25,150 bases of DNA from Oscillibacter sp. (GCA_009773995.1 VSMY01000024.1:1-25150), one strand, 5' to 3'. Numbered from the stretch's first letter, positions 1-6,921 are shown. The notes: generated from the letters alone by a model not told the origin. Program-made: numbers and translations.

Positions 1-123
1 GAGAACCGCTTCGCGTCTTTGAAGAACAACTTCCCCGGCAAGGCCGACGCGCTGTATGAGAAGGCCGTGGAAGACGTTAAGGCCCGCTGCGCCAGATACA
101 AGAGGCTGGCCGAGGAGGGCTGA
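1..123 (+). CDS. nifJ: C-terminal end of pyruvate:ferredoxin (flavodoxin) oxidoreductase, 5'-truncated by the window
   Basis: Frame 1 is open from the first base and encodes 40 residues before a TGA at 121-123. The tail has the pattern ENRFASL...ADALYEKA..DVK.R...YKRLAE, which resembles the extreme C-terminus of the single-chain pyruvate:ferredoxin oxidoreductases of anaerobic Firmicutes. That cytosolic enzyme oxidises pyruvate with CoA to acetyl-CoA and CO2 and reduces ferredoxin or flavodoxin. Only the tail is visible, so no cofactor motif (thiamine diphosphate or [4Fe-4S] cysteines) can be checked, and the call rests on similarity remembered from the family. A strong terminator follows 26 bases after the stop, so this gene ends its transcript and is independent of the minus-strand genes that come next. 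Confidence 0.6.
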   Translation, partial: ENRFASLKNNFPGKADALYEKAVEDVKARCARYKRLAEEG

Positions 124-149
124 GGCACCTCCCGCTTGAGAACGAAATG

Positions 150-188
150 CCCGGCCCGGAGGACGTGTCCTCCGGGCCGGGGCTTTTT
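150..188 (+). terminator. Rho-independent terminator of the upstream PFOR-like gene
   Basis: A perfect 15-bp GC-rich stem (150-164 pairing with 167-181) with a GT at its tip is followed by GC and five Ts at 184-188. It sits just downstream of the stop at 123 on the same strand. There is no T-run on the opposite strand, so it is unlikely to serve the converging malic enzyme gene. Confidence 0.85.
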
Positions 189-209
189 GCGAAAAGGGGA
201 ACGGGCGGC

Positions 210-1382
210 TTACAGCCGGGCCACGCCGGACTTCCGGGCGGCGTCGGCCACGGCCTTGGCGACGGCGGGACCCACCCGCTTGTCGAAGGCCTTGGGGATA
301 ATGTAGTCGGCGCTCAGCTCCTCGTCGGAAATCAGTCCCGCCAGGGCTTCGGCGGCGGCCATCTTCATCTCTTCGTTGATGTCGCTGGCCCGCACGTCGA
401 AGGTGCCCCGGAACACGCCGGGGAAGGCCAGAACGTTGTTGATTTGGTTGGGGTAGTCGCTGCGGCCGGTGGAGACCACCGCCGCGCCTCCGGTCTTGGC
501 GTCGTCGGGGAAAATCTCCGGCGTGGGGTTGGCGCAGGCGAAGACAATGGCGTCTTTGTTCATGGTTTTGACCATTTCCGTGGTGACGGTCCCCGGAGCG
601 GAGACGCCGATGAACACGTCCGCGCCCACCAGGGCGTCGGCCAGGGTGCCGGCCTGCTTTTCCCGGTTCGTCACCTGGGCCATCTCCTCCTTAATCCAGT
701 TCAGGCCCTTCCGGCCCTGGTAGATGGTCCCCTTGCGGTCGCACATGGTGACGTTTTGGAAGCCCGCGGACAGCAGAAGCTTCACAATGGAGATGGCGGC
801 GGCTCCCGCGCCGGAGGTGACCACCTTTACGTCTTCCTTTTTCTTGCCCACCACCTTCAGCGCGTTGGTCAGGCCCGCCAGGGTGATGATGGCGGTGCCA
901 TGCTGGTCGTCGTGGAAGATGGGGATATCACATTTTTCTTTCAGCTTCCGCTCGATTTCAAAGCAGCGGGGAGCGGCGATGTCCTCCAGATTGATGCCGC
1001 CGAAGGAGCCGGACATTAGGTAGACGGCGTTCACGAACTCGTCCACGTCGTGGGTCTTCACGCAGAGGGGGAAGGCGTCCACGTCGCCAAAGGCCTTGAA
1101 GAGCACGCACTTGCCCTCCATGACGGGCATGCCCGCCTCGGGGCCGATGTCGCCCAGCCCTAAGACGGCGGAGCCGTCGGTGATGACGGCGCAGAGGTTG
1201 TGCCGCCGGGTGAGCTCATAGCTCTTGCTCACGTCCTTTTGAATTTCCAGGCAGGGCTGGGCCACGCCGGGAGTATAGGCCAGGCTCAGGTCGTCCTTGG
1301 TTTCCACGGGGACAGTGGCGATAACTTCGATCTTCCCCTTCCACTCGCCGTGGAGCCGAAGGGATTCCTTTGCGTAATCCAT
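210..1382 (-). CDS. Malic enzyme (malate dehydrogenase, oxaloacetate-decarboxylating)
   Basis: This 390-residue cytosolic enzyme should oxidatively decarboxylate L-malate to pyruvate and CO2 with reduction of NAD(P). The family signatures are all visible in order: YTPGVAQPC near the N-terminus, DGSAVLGLGDIGPEAGMPVMEGK, the metal-site segment FHDDQHGTA, a Rossmann motif VVTSGAGAAAIS, and the late motifs ACANPTPEI and FPGVFRGTFDVRA. The length is normal for the short bacterial class. The ATG at 1382 is chosen over one six codons upstream because GGAGGAAC sits 8 bases before it. It is the second gene of a two-gene operon, 18 bases behind an Ldh_2-type dehydrogenase. Cofactor preference (NAD or NADP) cannot be read from the sequence. 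No intact terminator was seen after the stop. Confidence 0.93.
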   Translation of the reverse strand: MDYAKESLRLHGEWKGKIEVIATVPVETKDDLSLAYTPGVAQPCLEIQKDVSKSYELTRRHNLCAVITDGSAVLGLGDIGPEAGMPVMEGKCVLFKAFGDVDAFPLCVKTHDVDEFVNAVYLMSGSFGGINLEDIAAPRCFEIERKLKEKCDIPIFHDDQHGTAIITLAGLTNALKVVGKKKEDVKVVTSGAGAAAISIVKLLLSAGFQNVTMCDRKGTIYQGRKGLNWIKEEMAQVTNREKQAGTLADALVGADVFIGVSAPGTVTTEMVKTMNKDAIVFACANPTPEIFPDDAKTGGAAVVSTGRSDYPNQINNVLAFPGVFRGTFDVRASDINEEMKMAAAEALAGLISDEELSADYIIPKAFDKRVGPAVAKAVADAARKSGVARL

Positions 1383-1400
1383 CGTGCAGTTCCTCCTCAA

Positions 1401-2516
1401 TTATTTCTGATCCTCAAAGGGGAAGTGATAGGGCAGATTCAGCTTATCGCGGATCTCGATGATTTCCTTTTGGATGGTCTCGCCCACGGGCACGCCCTTG
1501 TCCTTGCGCTCCTGCCAGGCCAGCCACTCCTTTTCACCGGCGGTGTAGATGCGCTCCGCGCCGGGGGCCTTCTCGGAATTCCGGAGCCCGCGGCAGATGC
1601 CGCCGGCGGTCTTCTTGAAGGTGTCCAGTCCCATGAAGAACTCGGGGTTGATGACGAAGAAGAAGTGGCCCAGGCGGTACATCTGGTTGCTGCCGTCGGG
1701 GGCCTTGCCGCTGAGGTCCTTCATGAAGGGTCCCCCGGCCAGGGCGGCGGAGAGAATTTCCACGATGGTGGTAAAGCCGTAGCCCTTATAGCCGCCGGTG
1801 GCCTCGCCCAGTCCGCCCAGGGGCAGCAGAGCGCAGTTCCCGGCCCGCATCTCCTTGAGAATCTGGGCGGAATCGCTCATGGTATCGCCGTCCTTGGTGA
1901 CCACCAGGCCCTCGGGGGTGGGTTTGCCGCTGCGGGCGTAGAACTCAATCTTGCCGTTTTGGATGGTGGAGGTGGCGCAGTCGAAGTTGAAGGGGAACTC
2001 CTCGTCCGTGGGCATGGTGAAGGTCAGGGGGTTGGTGCCCATCATGGGCTCCACGCCCCAGGTGGGCGCCACGGAGGGCCGGGCGTTGGTGCCGGTGACG
2101 CCGATCATGCCCGCCTTTTCCGCCATGGTGGTCCAGTAGCCCGCGATGCCGTAGTGGGTGGAGTTGAAGACCGCGCCGCCGGCCATGCCGTATTTGGCGG
2201 CTTTTTCAATCAGCATTTCCATCATGTGATAGCTTGCCACCATGCCCAGCCCGTTGTTGGCGTCCATGACCACGGTGGTGGGGGTGTCTTTTACGATGTC
2301 TATTTTGGTTTTCGGGAGCAGGGTCCCATTGACGATGCGGTCAATATAAATGGGTTTGAAACGGTTGCATCCGTGGCTTTCGATGCCCCGCCGGTCGGAT
2401 TCCAGCAGGACGTCGGCGCAGATTCTCGCGTCGTCCTCGGGAACGCCGTAGCCCTTGAAGGCGTCGGTGAGAAAGCTGTTCATCAGGTCCCAGGGTACAT
2501 AAGGTCTCGTTTCCAT
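1401..2516 (-). CDS. Ldh_2-family NAD(P)-dependent 2-hydroxyacid dehydrogenase (malate/L-lactate/sulfolactate type)
   Basis: This 371-residue protein belongs to the malate/L-lactate dehydrogenase type-2 family, soluble enzymes that interconvert 2-hydroxy and 2-keto acids with NAD(P). Visible features are the catalytic-type segment IESHGCNRF near residue 50, the conserved STHYGIAGYW stretch, GTNPLTFTMP, and GGYKGYG before the C-terminal third. Members act on malate, L-lactate, sulfolactate, ureidoglycolate or diketogulonate, so the substrate is open. The malic enzyme gene directly downstream makes malate/oxaloacetate a sensible guess. The start at 2516 is preferred over the ATG at 2525, because AAAAGGAG lies only about 2 bases from the latter but about 11 from the former. 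The promoter and palindromes upstream (2621-2723) suggest regulated expression. Confidence 0.85.
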   Translation of the reverse strand: METRPYVPWDLMNSFLTDAFKGYGVPEDDARICADVLLESDRRGIESHGCNRFKPIYIDRIVNGTLLPKTKIDIVKDTPTTVVMDANNGLGMVASYHMMEMLIEKAAKYGMAGGAVFNSTHYGIAGYWTTMAEKAGMIGVTGTNARPSVAPTWGVEPMMGTNPLTFTMPTDEEFPFNFDCATSTIQNGKIEFYARSGKPTPEGLVVTKDGDTMSDSAQILKEMRAGNCALLPLGGLGEATGGYKGYGFTTIVEILSAALAGGPFMKDLSGKAPDGSNQMYRLGHFFFVINPEFFMGLDTFKKTAGGICRGLRNSEKAPGAERIYTAGEKEWLAWQERKDKGVPVGETIQKEIIEIRDKLNLPYHFPFEDQK

Positions 2517-2620
2517 GTGTTCCATACTCCTTTTACCAATTTTGAGGGGCGTTTATATATGCAAAAAGAGCGCAATAACCACACCGTACTGGGCAGTTAT
2601 CACACTCATCTCACATACTC

Positions 2621-2685
2621 TGATTCTTGTAAGCTGTCGTCAGTGTATACAGTATAACAGGCCTTTACGAGGATTGCAAGAATCA
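2621..2685. repeat. 9-bp inverted repeat flanking the operon promoter
   Basis: TGATTCTTG at 2621-2629 and its exact reverse complement CAAGAATCA at 2677-2685 bracket the -10 box, and the second arm overlaps the -35 box. The arms are 56 bp apart centre to centre, between five and six helical turns. This could be a split operator or chance. Confidence 0.4.
2651..2679 (-). promoter_or_regulatory. Sigma-A type promoter of the Ldh_2/malic enzyme operon
   Basis: Read on the minus strand: -35 TTGCAA (2674-2679), a 17-base spacer, then -10 TATACT (2651-2656). Transcription should start near 2644, giving a leader of about 125 bases before the dehydrogenase start at 2516. Confidence 0.75.
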
Positions 2686-2697
2686 ATTTTCCTGCTT

Positions 2698-2723
2698 GGA
2701 AAGCGCTTGTACGTTTCGTACAA
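2698..2723. promoter_or_regulatory. Candidate CcpA (cre-like) site fused to a TTGTACG/CGTACAA palindrome
   Basis: GGAAAGCGCTTGTA at 2698-2711 matches the core of catabolite-responsive elements (consensus around GAAAGCGCTT) but has mismatches at both outer ends. It overlaps a perfect 7-bp inverted repeat, TTGTACG-TTT-CGTACAA, at 2707-2723. The pair lies about 20 bases upstream of the -35 box, a position used for activation or upstream repression. Binding by CcpA or another factor is inference. Confidence 0.45.
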
Positions 2724-2827
2724 ATTCCTAGGGCGGCAAGCGTTACAGCCTATTTGAGCCCTGAAAAGCAAGGCTTTGCGGGCTGGTTTTTTATAATTTT
2801 TTGTGCAATACGGCAAAGCCGGTACGG

Positions 2828-2861
2828 AAAAAACGCCGCCCGCTCTAGGGAGCGGGCGGCG
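2828..2861 (-). terminator. Rho-independent terminator of the dhaL-dhaK-lsrF-VOC operon
   Basis: A perfect 12-bp GC-rich stem (2834-2845 with 2850-2861) and a four-base loop are followed on the minus strand by six Ts (2828-2833). It begins 13 bases after the stop of the VOC gene. Confidence 0.9.
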
Positions 2862-2874
2862 GCGCGAAGGGGGT

Positions 2875-3198
2875 TCAAGCCTCCTGATAAAGCTCCAGGA
2901 TCGCCCCGTCTTTCCAGACAAAGGCCAGCCGGTCGCCCTTGTCGTTGGCGGGCATGGGTCCACAGATCACACTGTCCGCGTCGGCCACATATTTCTCCAG
3001 GTCGTCCACTTTGTAGGCCACGTGGGGATGGCGGTGGATGTCCTCGGGGAAGGGGGTGCCCTCCTCAAATTTCAGATACTCGATTTTGTAGTCGTAGTCA
3101 TCCACATTGCTGACCCAGAATTTTGCCCCCTCGTTATAGGTCATGTTGGGCTTGCGGTTGGTGACGGGGATTCCGATGTGCATGTATTTGGCGGACAT
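2875..3198 (-). CDS. Small VOC (glyoxalase-like) fold protein
   Basis: A 107-residue protein with the look of a vicinal-oxygen-chelate fold: an early strand YMHIGIPV, a middle IEYLKFEEG, then DIHRHPHVAYKVDDLE and a final strand AILELYQEA. Residues placed where VOC enzymes bind metal are present (His7, Glu near 40, His55/57/59, Glu near 103), so a metal-dependent isomerase, lyase or epimerase is possible. The actual reaction is unknown. The ATG at 3198 has a good GGAGGAG sequence 6-8 bases upstream. The start lies inside the end of the lsrF-like gene, a 58-base overlap in another frame, which implies coupled translation. It is the last gene of the four-gene operon, so it probably processes a sugar-phosphate or dicarbonyl intermediate made by its neighbours. 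Confidence 0.75.
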   Translation of the reverse strand: MSAKYMHIGIPVTNRKPNMTYNEGAKFWVSNVDDYDYKIEYLKFEEGTPFPEDIHRHPHVAYKVDDLEKYVADADSVICGPMPANDKGDRLAFVWKDGAILELYQEA

Positions 3199-4094
3199 GG
3201 CGTCTCCTCCTGTGTTTGATGTTTGATTTCTTGATAGACTTCATAGGCCCGCGGGGGGGTATAACCCTCGTGGACCACCTTGCCGATGGCCTGGGCCATG
3301 CCGGCGGGGCAGTCGGACTGGAAGATGTTCCGGCCCATGTCCACCCCGTGGGCTCCCTCCTGGATGGCCTTGTACGCCATCTCCAGGGCCTCCGATTCCG
3401 GCAGCTTCTTGCCCCCGGCGATGACGATGGGTACGGGGCAGGCGGCGGCCACCCGCTCAAAGCCCTGGCAGTAGTAGCTCTTGACGATGTTGGCCCCGTT
3501 TTCCGCCAGCACTCTCGTGGCCAGCAGGAAGAACTTCTCCGTCCGCTCCATTTCCTTGCCCACGGCCACCACGCCCAGGGTGGGCACGCCGTACCGGGCC
3601 CCGGCGTCGGCGGTCCGGCAGAGGAGCTCCAGGGAACGGCTCTCGCCGGGGGAGCCGATGAAGGTCTGCACCGCCACACAGTCCGCGTTCATCCGCAGGG
3701 CGTTTTCCATGTCGCTGGCGAAGCCCCCGCCGTTGGACATGTCGTCATAGAGGACTGTGGAGTCATAGGTTACCCGGAGACAGCGCCCCACCTGGGCGGC
3801 GGGGGAGATGCAGGAGCGGAACACACCCCGGGTGCCCATCAGCACGTTCACATAGGGAATCAGCGGCGGGATTGCCAGGTCGATCCGCTCCAGCCCGGCG
3901 GTGGGTCCCATGATGTAGCCGTGGTCAAAGGCCAGCATGACGGTGTTGCCCGACTTGGGGTCGAACATCCGGGCCAGCCGGGCCTTCATGCCCCAATCGC
4001 AGTGGGCCGCGCCCTTTACATAGAAGCCCTCCTGTGCGGCGGGGACGTCCAGGTGATAGTCGTGGGCGGCCTTGTTTCCGATGTTGTCCGCCAT
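3141..4094 (-). CDS. lsrF: LsrF-like class I aldolase/thiolase (3-hydroxy-5-phosphonooxypentane-2,4-dione thiolase family)
   Basis: Of the 317 residues, the first 290 closely follow LsrF. Shared blocks are DWGMKARLARMFDPKSG, VMLAFDHGY.MGPTAGLERID, VPIVIAGGKKLPESEALEM and GVDMGRNIFQSD. The Schiff-base lysine is visible as Lys205 in ANIVKSYY. Enteric LsrF transfers an acetyl group from phosphorylated AI-2 breakdown product to CoA; the wider DeoC/FbaB-like family cleaves ketose phosphates. Whether this copy handles an AI-2-like compound or another short ketose phosphate is open, as the kinase next door is DhaKL rather than LsrK. The last 26 residues are a Pro/Ser/Thr-rich tail read through the start region of the VOC gene in a different frame, which is not typical of the family. 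The start follows the dhaK stop by 4 bases. Confidence 0.85.
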   Translation of the reverse strand: MADNIGNKAAHDYHLDVPAAQEGFYVKGAAHCDWGMKARLARMFDPKSGNTVMLAFDHGYIMGPTAGLERIDLAIPPLIPYVNVLMGTRGVFRSCISPAAQVGRCLRVTYDSTVLYDDMSNGGGFASDMENALRMNADCVAVQTFIGSPGESRSLELLCRTADAGARYGVPTLGVVAVGKEMERTEKFFLLATRVLAENGANIVKSYYCQGFERVAAACPVPIVIAGGKKLPESEALEMAYKAIQEGAHGVDMGRNIFQSDCPAGMAQAIGKVVHEGYTPPRAYEVYQEIKHQTQEETPCPPNTCTSESPSPTASPT

Positions 4095-4098
4095 GGGC

Positions 4099-5097
4099 TC
4101 ACTCCTTGCTGTAGGCGGGGGTGTGGCAGGGGGTGTTCCACAGGCGGATAAACTCCTCGTCCCACTTGGCGATGTTCATCTGGAAGCCTGCGGCCTCCTG
4201 GACGGTGAGGATTTCGCCCACCATGCTGGCCGCGACTTCCACGTCCATGGCCTTCAGGAACTCCACCGTGTCCTTAAACAGCACCAGCAGCTCTATCATG
4301 GTGGTAGCCCCGCAGCCGTTGATCATGACAAAGGCCTTGTCTCCCGCTTTCAGTTCCAGGTTTTTGCAAAGGGCCTGGGCCACGGTGGCCACGGTGTCCT
4401 TGGAGGACATCATGGGTACCCGGACGCCGCCGCCCTCGCCGTGCTGGCCCGCGCCGATTTCCATCAGGTCCGTCTCTCCCAGGTCGCCGAAGGACATGCC
4501 GTTCTGGGGATGGGTGGCGTCGGTGGATTTCACGGTGACGGAGGCCATGCGGTCCGCGTACCGCTGGGCAATGTCCGCCACCTCGTCTAAGCTCTTGCCC
4601 TCCCGGGCGGCGGCGGCGGCAATGTGGTACAACGCCACGGCCCCCGCCAGGCCCCGTTTGTTGTCCTCGCCGTTGGGGTCGTACTGGATTTCCTCCCCGG
4701 TGACCACCTGGCGGACGTTCAGCCCGGCTTTCTTGGCCAGCTTCATGGCCTGTTTGCCTGCCAGCTGGTCCCCGGCGTAGTTCAGCGTCAGCAGCAGCAC
4801 GCCGTGGCCCTTGTCCGCCAGCTTCATGGCGTCAAACACCAGCTGGCCGTTGGGAGCGGCGAAGATGTCGCCCACGGCCTGGACGTCCAGCATGCCCTTT
4901 CCCACAAAGCCCGCCTGGGCGGGCTCGTGGCCGGAGCCGCCGTAGGTGACGATGGTCACCCGGTCGGCGCTTGCCAGATCCTTGCTGATGACCAGATGGC
5001 CGTCCACGTCCAGGATGTCGGGGTAGGCCAGGCCCAGGCCCGCAAGCTCCTCGTCGGTGATGGTCTCCGGGGCGTTGATGAACTTCTTCATTTTCAT
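4099..5097 (-). CDS. dhaK: Dihydroxyacetone kinase substrate-binding subunit DhaK
   Basis: This 332-residue protein binds the keto-sugar covalently and works with DhaL, which supplies the phosphate. The DhaK signature GGSGHEPA..GFVGKGMLDVQAVGD is at about residues 53-76. The three active-site residues known from E. coli DhaK have counterparts here: His57 in GSGHEP, Asp110 in LNYAGD and His219 in EIGAGQHGE, where the histidine forms the hemiaminal with the substrate. The ATG at 5097 is preferred because GAGGAGG lies 7 bases upstream; an ATG two codons later is possible. No PTS-type DhaM is nearby, so the phosphate donor may be ATP or an unlinked PTS protein. The substrate could be dihydroxyacetone, erythrulose or a related short ketose. 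Confidence 0.93.
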   Translation of the reverse strand: MKMKKFINAPETITDEELAGLGLAYPDILDVDGHLVISKDLASADRVTIVTYGGSGHEPAQAGFVGKGMLDVQAVGDIFAAPNGQLVFDAMKLADKGHGVLLLTLNYAGDQLAGKQAMKLAKKAGLNVRQVVTGEEIQYDPNGEDNKRGLAGAVALYHIAAAAAREGKSLDEVADIAQRYADRMASVTVKSTDATHPQNGMSFGDLGETDLMEIGAGQHGEGGGVRVPMMSSKDTVATVAQALCKNLELKAGDKAFVMINGCGATTMIELLVLFKDTVEFLKAMDVEVAASMVGEILTVQEAAGFQMNIAKWDEEFIRLWNTPCHTPAYSKE

Positions 5098-5125
5098 ATC
5101 TGTACCTCCTCAAGATTTGACGGTT

Positions 5126-5734
5126 TCAAATTTGCGCCAGTCCCTGAAAGAAATAGGCCATGGACATGGCCCCGGCGTCCGGGGTGCCCAGGGTCTTCTC
5201 ACCGTAGCTCTTGGCCCGGCCAAACTTGGAGACGAACTGCTTTGTGGCCTCGGCCCCCTCCATGGCGGCCCGTGCGGCGGCGGCAAACAGCGCGGTTTCA
5301 TCGTCCCCCTCATAGGCGGCGATGGCCTCGCTGGCGGGAATCAGGGCGTCCATCATGGTCTTGTCCCCCACCTTGGCCCCGGACATGTCGCTCAGCTCCT
5401 CCAGCCCCCGGGCAAAGACGGCTTGAAGTCCCGCCACGTCAATCTCGTTCTCCTCCGGGGCGGCCTCCTGCATCCCGTCCAGCCAGGTGTTCCACAACGG
5501 CACGGCGCTGCCGCCGTTAAGCGTCATGACCGCCATGGCCGCGTCGTCCAGCAGGGCCTGGACGCCCCCCTCCGACGTTTCCGCCGCGGCGGAGATCGCC
5601 CCGGCAATCTTCGCCATGGTCAATCCGTGATCCGCGTCGCCGAAGCGGGAGTCGATCTCCGTCAGCTCCTGTTCCGCCGCCGCCACGGACGCACAGGCGC
5701 TTTTCAGCCGCGCGGCAAACGAGTCTTTTGTCAT
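5126..5734 (-). CDS. dhaL: Dihydroxyacetone kinase nucleotide-binding subunit DhaL
   Basis: The 202-residue partner of DhaK carries the nucleotide and transfers the phosphate. The metal-binding aspartates are visible in LTEIDSRFGDADHG (Asp28, Asp33, Asp35), followed by LNGGSA, SGAKVGDKTMMDAL and GTPDAGAMS, all conserved in DhaL. Length is normal. It is the first gene of the minus-strand operon and is followed by dhaK after 28 bases, the reverse of the common dhaK-dhaL order. The ATG at 5734 has AAAGGAGG 9 bases upstream. The promoter at 5776-5804 and an operator-like sequence at 5759-5773 lie directly in front, so the SorC-type protein encoded upstream probably controls it. Confidence 0.92.
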   Translation of the reverse strand: MTKDSFAARLKSACASVAAAEQELTEIDSRFGDADHGLTMAKIAGAISAAAETSEGGVQALLDDAAMAVMTLNGGSAVPLWNTWLDGMQEAAPEENEIDVAGLQAVFARGLEELSDMSGAKVGDKTMMDALIPASEAIAAYEGDDETALFAAAARAAMEGAEATKQFVSKFGRAKSYGEKTLGTPDAGAMSMAYFFQGLAQI

Positions 5735-5758
5735 GTACGACGCCTCCTTTACATAATA

Positions 5759-5773
5759 AGTTACATTTGTTAA
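5759..5773. promoter_or_regulatory. Candidate SorC-family operator at the dhaL operon
   Basis: AGTTACATTTGTTAA lies immediately downstream of the -10 box of the dhaL promoter. A nearly identical sequence, AGTTACATATGTTAC, sits in the same position at the regulator gene (6871-6885); 13 of 15 bases agree. A further ATGTTAC half-site lies within the spacer on the minus strand (about 5791-5797). The regulator assignment is inferred from proximity. Confidence 0.6.
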
Positions 5774-5775
5774 TC

Positions 5776-5804
5776 ATGATAGCATAGATGGTAACATAAG
5801 TCAA
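5776..5804 (-). promoter_or_regulatory. Promoter of the dhaL-dhaK-lsrF-VOC operon
   Basis: On the minus strand: -35 TTGACT (5799-5804), a 17-base spacer and -10 TATCAT (5776-5781). This is close to consensus, so the operon would be strongly expressed when not repressed. Confidence 0.8.
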
Positions 5805-5866
5805 TAATTAGGGATAATTTCCCTGTAATGGACAGGCGGACGGCAGGAAAACTATGGAAACTGCAC

Positions 5867-5896
5867 AAAAAAACTTCCCAGGCATTGCCTGGGAAG
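5867..5896 (-). terminator. Rho-independent terminator of the SorC-type regulator gene
   Basis: A 10-bp perfect stem (5874-5883 with 5887-5896), three-base loop, and seven Ts on the minus strand (5867-5873). It starts 16 bases after the regulator's stop codon and separates it from the dhaL promoter. Confidence 0.9.
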
Positions 5897-5912
5897 CCAT
5901 ACAATGGAGGCG

Positions 5913-6845
5913 TTATTGTTCCAACAGGCCCCGCAGAAGCTCCTGCCGGGCCACGATGTGGCTGAAGAAACCGGATTTCAGGGCTCCGCCCAGGGCTTTG
6001 GCGCTGGTGTTGGCGGAGCAGACGCCGATGATGTGGGGGCAGCGTTTCAGAGCGTCAATGGGAATTTGGATGGCGAAGTCCTGGTCGGACTGAATGACGG
6101 TCCCCGACTCGTTGAAGTAGTAGATCAGCATCCGTCCGCAGGCGCGCTGTTGTTGGAGAAGGCCCCCGTAGCGGACCAGGGAGGCGAAGTCGGGACTGGA
6201 GGGATAATCGCCGATGTTGACCAGCGCGGTGTCTAGGGATTCCCACTGCTGAAGAATCCGGCGGTAAACCTCGGTGGAGCACAGGATCTGCTTTTCCTCC
6301 AGGCTTTCCGGCAGAGCCGGGAGGTAGAGGAAATGGGGGACGGCTCCCAGCTGCTGAGCCATAAGCCGGACATTTTCATTGGACTGATAATTGCGGGCGG
6401 GAATGCTGGCGTTGCCCACCAGAGGACAGATATCGGTAACTGTGCTGCTGGGCTGGGGATTTTCCTCCAGCCAAGTTACCAGCTGACCAATCAAGTATCC
6501 CCAGCCCACCCCCAGGCGGCGGGCGCCCAGTTGGTGCAGCAGCTCCACGGCGCCTTGGGAGAGCAGCCGGTTTGTGGCGTCGTTGTCCGTGCCGTCTTCC
6601 ACCAGGACGCCGCCCCGGACGGAACTGGCCGTCCGCAGCCGATCCAGCAGCCTGGCCGCCCGGGCTCCGGGCTCGTGGACCGTGATCTCTACGATTCCGA
6701 GTTCCCGGGCCTCGGACAGCATCCGGCTGACCAGAGGGCGGGACACGCCCAGTTCCCGGGCGATGTCGCTTTGCTTTTGGTCCTCCAGGTAATAACGCCG
6801 GGCCACATAGGCCAGCTTCTTTCGTTTTTCAAAACCAGCGTTCAC
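5913..6845 (-). CDS. SorC/DeoR-type sugar-binding transcriptional regulator (LsrR-like)
   Basis: A 310-residue SorC-family regulator. The N-terminus carries a helix-turn-helix, QSDIARELGVSRPLVSRMLSEA, at about residues 24-46. The rest is the SorC effector-binding domain, with segments such as RRLGVGWGYLIGQL and the late PHIIGVCSANTSAKAL. These regulators bind phosphorylated sugars; LsrR binds phospho-AI-2. The GTG at 6845 is chosen because AGGAG lies 5 bases upstream. The gene is transcribed in the same direction as the dhaL operon but has its own terminator. Shared operator-like sequences at both promoters suggest it represses the operon and itself until a phosphorylated ketose appears. The ligand is not predictable from sequence alone. 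Confidence 0.88.
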   Translation of the reverse strand: MNAGFEKRKKLAYVARRYYLEDQKQSDIARELGVSRPLVSRMLSEARELGIVEITVHEPGARAARLLDRLRTASSVRGGVLVEDGTDNDATNRLLSQGAVELLHQLGARRLGVGWGYLIGQLVTWLEENPQPSSTVTDICPLVGNASIPARNYQSNENVRLMAQQLGAVPHFLYLPALPESLEEKQILCSTEVYRRILQQWESLDTALVNIGDYPSSPDFASLVRYGGLLQQQRACGRMLIYYFNESGTVIQSDQDFAIQIPIDALKRCPHIIGVCSANTSAKALGGALKSGFFSHIVARQELLRGLLEQ

Positions 6846-6870
6846 ACAATCTCCTCTTCCGGGCAACAGA

Positions 6871-6885
6871 AGTTACATATGTTAC
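6871..6885. promoter_or_regulatory. Candidate SorC-family autoregulatory operator
   Basis: AGTTACATATGTTAC lies downstream of the -10 box of the regulator promoter and matches the sequence at 5759-5773 at 13 of 15 bases. Its position just after the -10 fits repression by blocking transcription start. Confidence 0.6.
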
Positions 6886-6892
6886 TAGTCTG

Positions 6893-6921
6893 TTTATACC
6901 ACAAAGACGGCGGCGATGCAA
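6893..6921 (-). promoter_or_regulatory. Promoter of the SorC-type regulator gene
   Basis: On the minus strand: -35 TTGCAT (6916-6921), 17-base spacer ending in TTTGTGG, and -10 TATAAA (6893-6898). Confidence 0.75.

Larger units (their letters stand above)
2526..2827. other. Intergenic regulatory region of the Ldh_2/malic enzyme operon
   Basis: About 300 bases without a gene. It holds a leader of roughly 125 bases upstream of the dehydrogenase start, the minus-strand promoter (2651-2679), a 9-bp inverted repeat flanking it, a cre-like site and a TTGTACG/CGTACAA palindrome (2698-2723), and then the terminator of the neighbouring VOC operon. I see no convincing riboswitch or small ORF in the leader. 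Confidence 0.6.

Noticed and set aside
2517..2650. Possible riboswitch in the leader of the dehydrogenase operon
   Set aside because: No conserved riboswitch core and no terminator or sequestered ribosome-binding site could be recognised.
1200..2657. Long plus-strand open frame opposite the Ldh_2 and malic enzyme genes
   Set aside because: It is antisense to two clearly conserved enzymes, has Gly/His/Val-rich composition typical of high-GC shadow frames, and lacks a ribosome-binding site.
3216..4151. 311-codon plus-strand frame opposite the lsrF-like gene
   Set aside because: Shadow of a well-conserved gene; no plausible domain or start signal.
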